A stretch of DNA of 64,000 nucleotides from Pelagibius sp965227505 (GTDB taxonomy: Bacteria; Pseudomonadota; Alphaproteobacteria; Kiloniellales; Kiloniellaceae): positions 1,798,001-1,862,000 of the forward strand of contig NZ_OZ245757.1 of NCBI RefSeq assembly GCF_965227505.1, in the 5' to 3' direction. The position numbers were made by a program, and so were the translations under genes. The stretch's first letter is position 1. Each line of letters begins with the position of its first letter. Shown here piece by piece: positions 17,641 through 26,232 of this stretch. Below the pieces are notes generated by a model. It had not been told where the DNA came from, searched no databases, and was given only the letters and a program-made list of their open reading frames with translations.

Positions 17641-18599
17641 CGCCGTGCGCCCTCCGTGCCGGACCTGGCCGCCTGGGCGGCCTCGGCCGCTGCGGCTTCG
17701 GCCTGGGCGGTGCGCGCGGCCTCTACGGACTGGAAGTCGAGGATGCCGCTCATCTCGTAATCGACGACCCGCAGGTATTCCATATGCGCCCAGTCGACAA
17801 AGGGCTCGACGCGGATCGAGGTCTCACTGACCGCGGAGACCACGCCGATGGGCAGACCCGGGGGGAAAACGCCGCCGTGGCCGGAGGTGGTGACCTGGTC
17901 GCCGATGCGCAGCTTGGCCGTCGGCCCGAGATAGAGCAGCTGCGGATAGTTGGTGTTGTCACCGGCCAGCACGGCGCGGTCGCGCCCGCCGCCCACAATC
18001 ACCGGAATGCGGCTGTTGATGTCGGTGACCAGCAGGATGCGCGCGGACCGCAGGCCCACCTCGGCAACCCGTCCGGCCAGGCCGGCCCCCGTCGTCGCCG
18101 CCTGCCCCTTTTCGATGCCGTCGCGGTCGCCGGCGTTGATCAGCACGCTGCGCACGAAGGCGCCGCCCGGATCGCCGACCACCCGGGCCGTGATGAAGCG
18201 CATGCCCGGATCGGGCACCATGCGGTTGAGATCGCGCAGGGCGGCGTTTTCGGCCTCCAACTGCCGGGCCACGGCCTGCCAGTGCAGCAGCCGCGCGTTC
18301 TGTTCCTTGAGGGCGACGTTCTGGCTTTGAAGGTTGGCCAGGGCCTCGGCCTGGTCGATGACGTCGCTGAAGGTGTCGACCGGCTGGGAGACGGCATCCA
18401 GGATCGGAGTCACCATGTCGGTGACCGTCGTGCGGGTCTGTTCGACGAGAAAGCCGTTGGTCCGACCGATCAGCATCAATCCGAAGGCAGCCCCGACCAG
18501 CAGCAAGAGAGCAAAGCGGCTCGCCCAGGCCTTCAGCGGTGAGGCAACGCGAATCTCGGAGCCGGTCGGTTTGTTCACAGGTCCTCCAGTCGCGGCCAT
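17637..18599 (-). CDS. mreC: Rod-shape-determining protein MreC
   Basis: 320 aa. One membrane segment (residues ~27-45), a coiled coil (~70-110, with NLQSQNVALKEQNARLLHWQ), then the MreC beta-rich periplasmic domain with ITARVVGDPGG, LINAGDRDGIEKGQA and VTTSGHGGVFPPGLPIG. An Ala/Glu-rich C-terminal tail (AEAAAAEAAQAARSG) extends beyond the core, as often in alphaproteobacteria. 97-nt gap from mreB upstream. Confidence 0.95.
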   Translation of the reverse strand: MAATGGPVNKPTGSEIRVASPLKAWASRFALLLLVGAAFGLMLIGRTNGFLVEQTRTTVTDMVTPILDAVSQPVDTFSDVIDQAEALANLQSQNVALKEQNARLLHWQAVARQLEAENAALRDLNRMVPDPGMRFITARVVGDPGGAFVRSVLINAGDRDGIEKGQAATTGAGLAGRVAEVGLRSARILLVTDINSRIPVIVGGGRDRAVLAGDNTNYPQLLYLGPTAKLRIGDQVTTSGHGGVFPPGLPIGVVSAVSETSIRVEPFVDWAHMEYLRVVDYEMSGILDFQSVEAARTAQAEAAAAEAAQAARSGTEGARR

Positions 18600-18696
18600 C
18601 CCCCCATGGGGCCACGAGCGACCGATTCGGGCTAAGTTACCGAACCATCAAAACAAATACAAATGAAGAAACCATTGAGCCTAGATCAACCGCTGC

Positions 18697-19737
18697 TCAA
18701 TACATGGAGATAAGGACGTTCTTCAGGACCTTCATTTCCTCAAGACAACGCCCGGTCCCGAGCGCCACACAAGAAAGCGGATCGTCGGCGATGGAGACCG
18801 GCAGGCCGGTGGAGGCTCTCAGCACATAGTCCATGTTGCCCAGCAGCGCGCCGCCGCCGGTCAGCACGATGCCCTTGTCGACGATGTCCGCGGCCAGTTC
18901 CGGGGCGGTGTGCTCCAGGGCGACCTTCACCGCTTCGACGATGGCGCCGACCGGCTCGGCCAGGGACTCGGAGATCTGGCGCTCCGAGATGATCAGTTCC
19001 TTCGGCACGCCGTTCATCAGGTCGCGGCCCTTGATCTCCATGGTTCCGCCCTCGCCGTCTTCCGGCGGGCAGGCAGAGCCGATTTCCTTTTTGATGCGCT
19101 CGGCGGAACCCTCGCCGACCAGCAGGTTATGGTTGCGACGGATATAGGCGATGATCGCCTCGTCCAGCTTGTCGCCGCCGACGCGCACCGAGCGCGAGTA
19201 GACGATGCCGCCGAGGGAGAGCACCGCCACCTCGGTGGTGCCGCCGCCGATGTCGACGACCATGGAGCCCGTGGGCTCGGTCACCGGCAGGCCGGCGCCG
19301 ATGGCCGCGGCCATGGGCTCCTCGATCAGGAAAACGCGGCGCGCGCCGGCGCTTTCCGCAGACTCCTGGATCGCACGGCGCTCGACGGCCGTAGAGCCGG
19401 AGGGCACGCAGACAATGACCTGGGGCGAGGCGAAGGAGCGGCGATTGTGAACCTTGCGGATGAAATGCTTGATCATTTCCTCCGCGACCTCGAAGTCAGC
19501 GATGACGCCGTCGCGCAGCGGGCGGATCGCCTGGATGTTTCCGGGCGTGCGGCCCAGCATCATCTTGGCCTCGTCGCCGACCGCGAGAACCTGCTTCTTG
19601 CCCTTCACCTCGGCGATGGCGACCACCGACGGCTCGTTCAGAACGATGCCGCGTCCCTTCACATAGACCAGCGTGTTCGCGGTACCGAGGTCGATCGCCA
19701 TATCGGCGGAGAGCATGCCGAGCAAACCTGAAAACAT
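18697..19737 (-). CDS. mreB: Actin-like cell-shape protein MreB
   Basis: 346 aa, close to the family norm. Actin-fold phosphate and adenosine motifs are present: MAIDLGTANTLVYVKGRGI, VVDIGGGTTEVAVLSLGG, IVLTGGGALLGNMD. First gene of the minus-strand operon mreB-mreC-mreD-mrdA-rodA that directs lateral wall growth, implying a rod or curved cell. The 630-bp upstream region probably contains its promoter. Confidence 0.97.
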   Translation of the reverse strand: MFSGLLGMLSADMAIDLGTANTLVYVKGRGIVLNEPSVVAIAEVKGKKQVLAVGDEAKMMLGRTPGNIQAIRPLRDGVIADFEVAEEMIKHFIRKVHNRRSFASPQVIVCVPSGSTAVERRAIQESAESAGARRVFLIEEPMAAAIGAGLPVTEPTGSMVVDIGGGTTEVAVLSLGGIVYSRSVRVGGDKLDEAIIAYIRRNHNLLVGEGSAERIKKEIGSACPPEDGEGGTMEIKGRDLMNGVPKELIISERQISESLAEPVGAIVEAVKVALEHTAPELAADIVDKGIVLTGGGALLGNMDYVLRASTGLPVSIADDPLSCVALGTGRCLEEMKVLKNVLISMY

Positions 19738-20368
19738 CGATCCAATCGCCTTTTCTTCAATCCTTACGGGACCGCAGAGCCTGCGGCTGTTCGAAACGCA
19801 CGATCACGGAAACGTCAGGCAAGGCGGCATACCCGGTGAGATTCCCGGCCATCAGCGCCGCCGGCGGTCCGGCGGTCAAAGATCTCTCTGAAGTCAACAA
19901 CGACACTGCCCGTTATACCCTCGTCTCAGACCTCTCGGTCCTCCGTGGCCGCTAAACCGGCGCCTCGACGCCCTGGCCACGTCCCGTGAACCCTTCCCTC
20001 AAAACCCGCTCACCCCGTCAGCCGCGGCAGCGTGGAGCGGCGAACGAAAAGCACAGGCGCACGGCCGATCCATGGCCACGGGAAAGGGATCACCGCTTCT
20101 GTCGGCCGCCGGTCCGGGGAAGCCTCCCCTTCGGACGGTCATGGCCCTTTGGTTTCCGTGCTGTCTCCCGTCTCAGCACGGGCGGCCCGAAAGCCCGCCA
20201 TTCCGTTCAGAAGCGTGGTTAACGCCTACTTTTCTAAACGCCACTCTTGAGGTTAACAATATCTATTTTGAAAGCGTTAAGAATTGCTGAAGCCCAGGGG
20301 CTTCCTACGCTTTTTCCACAACGGGCCGGCGCCTGCGGCGAAGGAAAAGGACGCGACTCGACCGGCCG
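19738..20368. other. Intergenic region upstream of mreB
   Basis: About 630 bp between tctA (stop at 20369) and mreB. No convincing gene on either strand. It contains an AT-rich pocket around 20210-20295 with two GTTAAC sites and runs such as TATCTATTTTGAAAGCG, the only low-GC patch nearby and a plausible mreB promoter area read on the minus strand. No clear -35/-10 pair can be named. Confidence 0.5.
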
Positions 20369-22054
20369 TCAGACGGTCTCCGCAGCGTTTTCGTCGCCGC
20401 CTTTCCGGGGCAGGGCCCAGCCGGCCTTGTGATGCTGATAGAGCTTGTAGAGCGCGTAGACGATCAGCAGCACGCCGATACCCGGGCGCACGATCCCGCC
20501 CATCATGATCAGCGGCACCGAAAGCGCCAGGCTCGCCGCGGGTATGTAGAACAGGGTCCAGCGCATCTTGCCGATGTTGCGCTGGTACCAGGGGAAGGCC
20601 GCCGAGAACAGCGCGACGATCAGGAAGAACAGCGACCAGGGCCGGGTGATGAAGAGCGTCAGGTCGTCGTTCGTGCCCACGGCGCGGGAGAGATTGAGCT
20701 CCGCGATGTGCCCCAGCACCACCCCCAGAATGATCGGTGCCAGCGGAAAACCCAGGTTTTTCAGGATGTAACCCACTATGCCGAACACGAAGAGCGTCCA
20801 GATATCGTAGGTGACATTGTTCAGCGCGAAGACCCCGATGGCCGTGTAGAGCAGGATCACCGATGCCAGGAAGTACATCGGCATGCGCACGATCATCAGG
20901 AAGGCGCGCAGGCAGAAGGCCTGCATGAAGACCATGATGAAGTGGGCGAGGAAGAAGGCGACGAATATGCCGTAGGCGAGCTGTGCGTTGTCGGCGATGA
21001 AGGTCGGACTGGGCTGGACGTTGTGGATCAGCAGCGCCCCCAGCATCACCGCCGTCACCACGTCGCCGGGGATGCCCAGCGCCATCATGGTGATGAGGGC
21101 GCCGCCCGCCGTGGCGTTGTTGGAGGCTTCCGGCGCGACGATACCCTCCGGCGAGCCCTTGCCGAAAGCTTCCGGGTTCTTGGAGGCCTTCTTCGCCTGG
21201 TCGTAGGCCAGGATGTTGGAGATCGAGCCGCCGGCCGCCGGCAGGATACCGGTAAAGACGCCGATGAAGGCGGAGCGGAAGAGGTTGACGGCGTTCTTCG
21301 CGACGATCTTGATCGCCGCCAGATGCTCGACGCGTACGGCGCGGGCGGAGCTTTCCATCAGCGGACGGCGCGCCTGCTCGCGGTCCTGGACGTCGCTGAG
21401 CAACTGGGAAAACGCGAAGAGGCCCACGAGCACCGGCAGGAAGCCGAAGCCCTGCTCGATGGCGTCGAAGCCGAAATCGAAGCGCGCGACGCCGTTGACC
21501 TCGTCTTCGCCGATGGTGGCGATCAGCAGGCCCAGCAGCCCGGCAATGATGCCCTTGGTCAGGTTCTCGCCGGACAGGCTGGCGGTGATGGTGAGCGCGA
21601 AGACCACCAGGGCGAAGAAATCCCAGGGCCCGAACTCCAGACCGATGCGCGCCAGCTGCGGCGCCAGCATGACGAGGACGACGGCGGAGATGATGCCGCC
21701 GAAGAAGGACGACCAGACGCCCAGCCCCAGCGCCAGGCCCGGCTTGCCTCGGCGCACCAGCGGAAAGCCGTCGAAGACCGTAGCCACCGAGGACGGCGTG
21801 CCGGGAATGCCGGTCAGCATCCCTGCCATCAGGCCGCCGGAAAGGCCGCCCACGAAGACGCCGATCATGGTGGACAGGCCCTCGACCGCGGAGAGCCCGA
21901 AGGTGAAGGGCAGGGTCAGGACCACCGCCATGGCGATGGTGAAGCCGGGGATGGAGCCGGCGATGAGCCCGGCGGTGACCCCGAGAAACATGAGCCCCAG
22001 GTTGTAGGGCGAGAACACCTCGCCGAAGGCGCCGATCAGCGGTTCAAAACCCAT
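20369..22054 (-). CDS. tctA: Tripartite tricarboxylate transporter, large membrane subunit TctA
   Basis: 561 aa, slightly longer than the usual ~500 because of a cytosolic tail (YKLYQHHKAGWALPRKG). About ten to twelve hydrophobic segments. TctA signatures are GLIAGSIPGFTIAMAVVLTLPFTFGL near residue 35, GMLTGIPGTPSSVATVFDGFPL and MALGIPGDVVTAVMLGALLIHNVQPSP. It uses the sodium or proton gradient with TctB and substrate-binding TctC. Last gene of tctC-tctB-tctA. Confidence 0.95.
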   Translation of the reverse strand: MGFEPLIGAFGEVFSPYNLGLMFLGVTAGLIAGSIPGFTIAMAVVLTLPFTFGLSAVEGLSTMIGVFVGGLSGGLMAGMLTGIPGTPSSVATVFDGFPLVRRGKPGLALGLGVWSSFFGGIISAVVLVMLAPQLARIGLEFGPWDFFALVVFALTITASLSGENLTKGIIAGLLGLLIATIGEDEVNGVARFDFGFDAIEQGFGFLPVLVGLFAFSQLLSDVQDREQARRPLMESSARAVRVEHLAAIKIVAKNAVNLFRSAFIGVFTGILPAAGGSISNILAYDQAKKASKNPEAFGKGSPEGIVAPEASNNATAGGALITMMALGIPGDVVTAVMLGALLIHNVQPSPTFIADNAQLAYGIFVAFFLAHFIMVFMQAFCLRAFLMIVRMPMYFLASVILLYTAIGVFALNNVTYDIWTLFVFGIVGYILKNLGFPLAPIILGVVLGHIAELNLSRAVGTNDDLTLFITRPWSLFFLIVALFSAAFPWYQRNIGKMRWTLFYIPAASLALSVPLIMMGGIVRPGIGVLLIVYALYKLYQHHKAGWALPRKGGDENAAETV

Positions 22055-22102
22055 GGCGTCAAATGGCCCCGGCGGATCTGTTGTTGGTCATCGGGCAAGC
22101 GT

Positions 22103-22603
22103 TCATTGAAAGGAGATCAGCACGCCTTCGGGCAGGAAGACCCGCAGCCCGAAGGTGAAGACCGCCCACATCGCGCCCACGGTGCCGACCGCGATGGCGG
22201 CATGCAGCGGCACCAGCTTCAGGGAGGGCCGCCCCAGCACCGTCAGGGCCGCGAAGACAAAGAGAATGCCGCCCAGCAGCATGCCGAGGATCGGCAGGGT
22301 CAGCAGGAAGGTCAGAAAGAGGGCGTAGCACAGAAGCGCGTTGCGGTAGCGGCGGAACCAGCCGGCAAGACCGCCCGGCCCGGCTTTCGGCGCCGGGCTT
22401 GCGCCCTCGGAAGCCGCGCCGCGCAGAGCCTGCCAGAGATAGATGAGGCTCGCCACCAGCAGGGCCCCGAGGATGATCCGCGGCCAGACGGTCGAGTCCA
22501 TCTGACCGTAGTCGGTCAGCTGGATGTTGCCGGACTCCCAGAAAAAGACCCCGCAGAGCAGCAGCAGCAGAAGTGCCACCACGACATCGCGATTGAGGCT
22601 CAT
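22103..22603 (-). CDS. tctB: Tripartite tricarboxylate transporter, small membrane subunit TctB
   Basis: 166 aa with four hydrophobic segments (VVVALLLLLLCGVFFWES at the start; ILGALLVASLIYLW; ALFLTFLLTLPILGMLLGG; AAIAVGTVGAMWAVFTFGL), the TctB pattern. 48 nt before tctA and 145 nt after tctC. A predicted 12-bp hairpin in the gap between tctC and tctB probably adjusts the amount of membrane subunits relative to the binding protein. Confidence 0.88.
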   Translation of the reverse strand: MSLNRDVVVALLLLLLCGVFFWESGNIQLTDYGQMDSTVWPRIILGALLVASLIYLWQALRGAASEGASPAPKAGPGGLAGWFRRYRNALLCYALFLTFLLTLPILGMLLGGILFVFAALTVLGRPSLKLVPLHAAIAVGTVGAMWAVFTFGLRVFLPEGVLISFQ

Positions 22604-22672
22604 AGTGCGCGCTGTCCCCCTTCGGCGCCAGACGGTGTGGTGTGACCCACCGGATTGCTGTGGAAAGCCGTG

Positions 22673-22705
22673 GCGGCCCCGGCGCTGTCGTGACGCCGGG
22701 GCCGC
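22673..22705 (-). terminator. Strong intercistronic hairpin between tctC and tctB
   Basis: A perfect 12-bp stem (22673-22684 with 22694-22705) and a 9-nt loop, without a following T-run. It sits after the tctC stop inside the operon, so it is better read as an mRNA-stabilising or attenuating hairpin than a full terminator. Confidence 0.55.
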
Positions 22706-22748
22706 AGCGGTTGCGGTTTATCCTCTAAGGGCCTCGGTGCCCTCGGCT

Positions 22749-23726
22749 CTAGTTGCCTTTGTAGAGGCCCACTTCCGTGGCGATCCGCTTCCAGTTGGCG
22801 AAGGTCTCCTCGAAGTAGGCCGTGTAGTCCGCCGGGCCGAGGTAGACCACCTCGGTGCCCTTGGCGTTCATCTCGGCAACCACCGCCGGATCATTCGCCG
22901 CTGTTTCGAACAGGCTGCCGTAGTGGTCGATGACCTCCTGCGGCGTCCCCTTGGGCAGCATGATGCCGCGGTCGGTGCCGTAGATCATGTCATAGCCCTG
23001 CTCCTGCAGGGTCATGACCTCGGGGATCTCGCCGTTACGCTCCGGCGTGGTGATACCCAGCGCCTTCAGCTCGCCGGTCGCGATGTACTGCTTGGCCGAA
23101 GCCAGGTTGATCTCGCCCAGTTCGATGTTCTTGGCCAGCAGCGCGGTCATGCGCTGGCGCGTGCCGTCGTAGGACACATGCCGGAACTTGACTCCGGCCG
23201 CGTCCTCCAGCAGCAGGAAGACGAAGTGGCTGGTGGAGCCCAGCGTGCCGCCGGCGACGATTTCGCCGGGCTTTTCCTTGGCCGCGTCCACCAGTTCCTT
23301 GATGTTGTTGTAGGGCACGTCCGGATTGGCGCCGAAGATGGCCGGCGTGCGGGTCAGCATGGCGACCGGCTCGAAGGCATCCCAGGTGAAGTCGACGCGC
23401 CCGTTCAGGAACGAGGTGATGGCGCTCTGGTGGATGGCGAAGAGCGTGCAGCCGTCAGGCTTTGCGCGCACTGCCTCCTTGGCGCCCTTGTTGCCACCCT
23501 GGCCGCTGATATTGACGACCTGCAGCTGCGGCTCGGCGCCCTGGTTGTTCACCGCCTCAACGAAGACGCGGAAGATCACGTCGGTGCCGCCGCCGGCACC
23601 CCAGGGCACGATCAGCTTGGCGGTCCGGCAGGAGATGTCCGCCGCATCGGCCGGCGTCGACGCCACGCCGCCTGTGACCAGGGCCGTCGCCAGCGCAGCC
23701 GCGCCCAGTAGAAGCTTACCTTTCAT
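22749..23726 (-). CDS. tctC: Tripartite tricarboxylate transporter substrate-binding protein TctC
   Basis: About 326 aa. Signal peptide MKGKLLLGAAALATALVTGG with a probable cleavage site after ADAAD region (residues ~28-32). The Bug/TctC family motif is LIVPWGAGGGTDVIFRV, followed by GGNKGAKEAVRAKPDG and SALTSFLNG-like residues of the ligand pocket. Two adjacent ATGs (23729, 23726) are possible starts; AAGGAAA just upstream favours the second. Captures a carboxylate in the periplasm for TctAB; the ligand is unknown. Confidence 0.92.
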   Translation of the reverse strand: MKGKLLLGAAALATALVTGGVASTPADAADISCRTAKLIVPWGAGGGTDVIFRVFVEAVNNQGAEPQLQVVNISGQGGNKGAKEAVRAKPDGCTLFAIHQSAITSFLNGRVDFTWDAFEPVAMLTRTPAIFGANPDVPYNNIKELVDAAKEKPGEIVAGGTLGSTSHFVFLLLEDAAGVKFRHVSYDGTRQRMTALLAKNIELGEINLASAKQYIATGELKALGITTPERNGEIPEVMTLQEQGYDMIYGTDRGIMLPKGTPQEVIDHYGSLFETAANDPAVVAEMNAKGTEVVYLGPADYTAYFEETFANWKRIATEVGLYKGN

Positions 23727-24041
23727 CATTTTCCTTGGTTCTCCCTTCCCTGTCCCTCGGGCTTGGTCCCCGCACGGGGTCGAGCCACCCGGATGTGGAC
23801 CTTTCGGGTCCCGGCGGGCGTGGGTCCCATTTCTCGTTGTTGCCGCCGGCCCGTCAGACATTTGACCAAAACAATCGACCGCTCTGGCCGTCTCCGCCCC
23901 CTTGCCGGCCTTCATGTCTGATGGCCGGCCCAGGGACAGGGATGGCGTGCGGTCGCCTCGCTGCTAGTCTAGCGGGCCAGCCGGCTGAAACAACAGCCGA
24001 GGGGCCAAAAAAGGCCGACTCGCCAATCAGGAGCATTACTT
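23727..24041. promoter_or_regulatory. Divergent regulatory region tctC / aspartate dehydrogenase
   Basis: About 310 bp between divergently transcribed genes. Contains the tctC leader and the ribosome site CAGGAG (24028-24033) of the rightward gene. A CTGGC-rich stretch at 23950-23990 has GCCGGCCCAGG. No clear operator palindrome or promoter hexamers can be named. Confidence 0.4.
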
Positions 24042-24857
24042 TTGCCAGAACAGATTAAGGTAGCGATCGCCGGTCTCGGCGCCATCGGCTTTGCCGTGGC
24101 CGAGGCCCTGGATTCCGGGACCATCGAGGGCATGACCCTGACCGCCGTCTCGGCCCGCGATACCGCCCGGGCCGAGGCGCGCCTGGCCGCCTTCCGGGCC
24201 CCGGTGCCGGTGCTTCCGCTCACGGATCTCGCGGAGACCGCCGACGTGGTGGTGGAGTGCATTCCGGCATCCAACTTCGCCGAACTGGCCGAGAGCGTGC
24301 TGGGACGCGGCAGGACCCTGCTGCCGCTCTCCGTCGGCGCTCTGCTGGCGCGCCCGGAGTTGATCGACCTGGCGCAGGCGAAGGGCGGCACCATCGTCGT
24401 GCCCACCGGTGCGCTGCTGGGCCTCGATGCGCTGCGGGCCTGCGCCGAAGGGCCGGTGGACAGCGTCACCCTGGTCACCCGCAAGCCTCCCGGCGGCCTC
24501 GCCGGCGCCCCGCACCTGGTGGACAACGGCATCTCGGTCGAGGGGCTCACCGAACCCAAGCTGGTTTTCGAGGGCACCGCGCGCGACGGCGCCCGCGGCT
24601 TCCCCGCCAATGTGAACGTCGCCGCGGCTCTCAGCCTCGCCGGTATCGGCCCCGACGAGACGGCCCTGCAGATCTGGGCCGACCCGACGGTCACCCGCAA
24701 CACCCACACCGTGACGGTGGAGGCGGATGCCGCCCGCCTCACCATGACCATCGAAAACGTGCCCACCGAAGAAAACCCGCGCACCGGCAAGATCACGGCG
24801 CTGTCGGTGCTTGCCACCCTCAGGCGCATGACCGGGCCGCTGCGGGTCGGAACCTAG
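24042..24857 (+). CDS. L-aspartate dehydrogenase family protein (NadX/ASPDH-like)
   Basis: 271 aa. N-terminal NAD-binding motif VAIAGLGAIGFAVAEALD, then VECIPASNF and the family signature PTGALLGLDALRAC, then VTLVTRKPPGGLAGAP; the C-terminal domain has FPANVNVAAALSLAG with the conserved Asn region. The start is TTG at 24042, 8 nt after AGGAG; no ATG or GTG fits as well. Typical role is NAD(P)-dependent aspartate to iminoaspartate (NAD synthesis or aspartate catabolism). Divergent from a Tct carboxylate transporter, so a catabolic role is possible, but that is inference. Confidence 0.82.
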   Translation: MPEQIKVAIAGLGAIGFAVAEALDSGTIEGMTLTAVSARDTARAEARLAAFRAPVPVLPLTDLAETADVVVECIPASNFAELAESVLGRGRTLLPLSVGALLARPELIDLAQAKGGTIVVPTGALLGLDALRACAEGPVDSVTLVTRKPPGGLAGAPHLVDNGISVEGLTEPKLVFEGTARDGARGFPANVNVAAALSLAGIGPDETALQIWADPTVTRNTHTVTVEADAARLTMTIENVPTEENPRTGKITALSVLATLRRMTGPLRVGT

Positions 24858-24858
24858 G

Positions 24859-24998
24859 CCCCCTCACCCTCCCTCTCCCACAAAGGGGAGAGGGAAACCA
24901 ACTGACGCCGCGCAGAAAGACCCTCTCCCCTGGTGGGAGAGGGTTGCGCAGGCTTGGCGAGATCGCAGATCACGCCTAGCCGAAGCTGGGTGAGGGGG
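24859..24998. repeat. Palindromic intergenic repeat, copy 1
   Basis: About 140 bp with terminal inverted repeats CCCCCTCACCC ... GGGTGAGGGGG and internal CCCTCTCCC/GGGAGAGGG hairpins. The 3' half (GGTGGGAGAGGGTTGCGCAG, then GCTTGGCGAG and CCTAGCCGAAGCTGG) is nearly identical to copy 2 at 25981-26149. Lies between the aspartate dehydrogenase stop and the DUF6881-like stop, so it may also act as a bidirectional terminator or mRNA end. Confidence 0.85.
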
Positions 24999-25026
24999 AA
25001 TGCCGCGGGCGCACAGCGTCTGCGTC

Positions 25027-25314
25027 CTACTGCGACGTAGCGTACCGCCGCCAAACGGCCTCGAACTCTTCTTTCGTGATTACCCTCGGCTCAAGTTCCG
25101 GGGTAGCCGCGATCTCCTCCAGCGGCGGACAAGGTGCTTCTCCCAGCCGCGTGTCGCCTGTTTGAACACCCGGCCCAGCTACGTCGCCATGACCCTTGCG
25201 ATACACCTCGACTTTGCGCAGCTCCCAACGTTTAGAATCCAGCTCGCTGTAAAGCTCAACCGGCTCATCCGGATGCTCATGATGCCAAAGGCAGGCGAGG
25301 TAGGTTCGAGTCAT
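25027..25314 (-). CDS. DUF6881-like small protein
   Basis: 95 aa, hypothetical. The pattern LACLWHHEHPDEPVELYSEL, KRWELRKVEVYRKG, RLGEAPCPPLEEIAATP, ITKEEFEAVWRRY resembles DUF6881 proteins as I remember them; I cannot run a profile. Start ATG at 25314 overlaps the GNAT stop by 4 nt (ATGA), so the two genes form a coupled pair. Flanked by the two palindromic repeats. Function unknown; the family is often near stress or toxin-like genes. Confidence 0.6.
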   Translation of the reverse strand: MTRTYLACLWHHEHPDEPVELYSELDSKRWELRKVEVYRKGHGDVAGPGVQTGDTRLGEAPCPPLEEIAATPELEPRVITKEEFEAVWRRYATSQ

Positions 25315-25892
25315 GGAGTCTTGCTCCAGTCCTCCCGCCGCAGGCGGTAGAGCACGTGGCGTTCCAGCCGGTGGCCTTTGGGCAGGGCCGGATGGTCGAA
25401 GTCACCGGCGGGGTCGTGGGTCATGCCGAGGCGCTGCATGACCTTCTGCGACGGCGTGTTCGTCGTTGTGGTAAAGGAGACGATTTCCTTCAGGTCGAGA
25501 TCCTCGAATCCGAAGCGCAGGCATTCCCGCGCGCCTTCGGTCGCATAGCCCTTGCCCCAAAACTCCTTGGCGAGACGCCAGCCGACCTCGACGATGGGGT
25601 CCTGGATCGAAGTGAAGGGCGCATCGAAGTTGGGCGCCCAGAGGCCGATGAAGCCGATGAAGCGGGCGACACCCGGCGCCTCCACGGCAAACCAACTGAA
25701 GCCGTGCTTTGCCATCTCCTCGCGGATACGCATCATCACGGCTTCGGTCTCGGCGCGGGTCTGGGGGGCTGGGAAGTGTTCCATCACCACCGGGTCGGCG
25801 TTCAGCGCCGCGAAAGGCTCGACATCCGCGTCGCGCCACGGCCGCAGAATCAGGCGTTCGGTCTTGAGGGGGGCGAAGGTTTCGCTCTGCAT
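25311..25892 (-). CDS. GNAT N-acetyltransferase, RimJ/RimL type
   Basis: 193 aa. N-terminal ETFAPLKTERLILRPW is the RimJ/RimL start; the acetyl-CoA site is QDPIVEVGWRLAKEFWGKGYATEG, followed by FTTTTNTPSQKVMQRLGM. The gene precedes the DUF6881-like gene in a 4-nt overlap. The substrate is unknown (protein N-terminus or small amine). Copy 2 of the repeat lies 89 nt upstream of the start. Confidence 0.88.
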   Translation of the reverse strand: MQSETFAPLKTERLILRPWRDADVEPFAALNADPVVMEHFPAPQTRAETEAVMMRIREEMAKHGFSWFAVEAPGVARFIGFIGLWAPNFDAPFTSIQDPIVEVGWRLAKEFWGKGYATEGARECLRFGFEDLDLKEIVSFTTTTNTPSQKVMQRLGMTHDPAGDFDHPALPKGHRLERHVLYRLRREDWSKTP

Positions 25893-25980
25893 CGGTCTCT
25901 TCCGGTTGGCACGGCGGCGCGCAAGCTACCCGAAGATGTTGCGGGATGCCAACCACTCCGCCTTTCCGCTTCGCGGAAAT

Positions 25981-26149
25981 CCCCCTCACCCTCCCGCCCC
26001 AGTCCTTATCCCGGCGCGGGCCCCTCCCTCTCCCACGGAGGGGAGAGCGTCTTCGGAGCGATCCTTTTTGGTTCCCCCTCTCACCTGGTGGGAGAGGGTT
26101 GCGCAGGCTTGGCGAGCGCAGCGAGCCTAGCCGAAGCTGGGTGAGGGGG
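25981..26149. repeat. Palindromic intergenic repeat, copy 2
   Basis: About 169 bp in the same orientation as copy 1. It starts CCCCCTCACC and ends with GGGTGAGGGGG, and carries GGTGGGAGAGGGTTGCGCAG, GGCGAGCGCAGCGAGCC and CCGAAGCTGG. Longer than copy 1 because of an insertion in the left half. Together with copy 1 it brackets the DUF6881-like/GNAT pair. Confidence 0.85.
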
Positions 26150-26165
26150 AACTCTGTGCCACACC

Positions 26166-26209
26166 CAAAAACACTTCGGGCCCCGTGCCGGGAAGCACAG
26201 GGCCCGAAG
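26166..26209 (-). terminator. Rho-independent terminator of ilvC
   Basis: On the minus strand the stem CTTCGGGCCC/GGGCCCGAAG with inner GTGC/GCAC pairs folds just after the ilvC stop, followed by GTGTTTTTGGG (T-run at 26166-26171). Confidence 0.85.
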
Positions 26210-26232
26210 AAGACTGAGCGACGGATACAGCC

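Noticed and set aside
20429..22645. 738-codon plus frame
   Set aside because: Antisense to tctA/tctB; His/Gln/Asp-rich composition.
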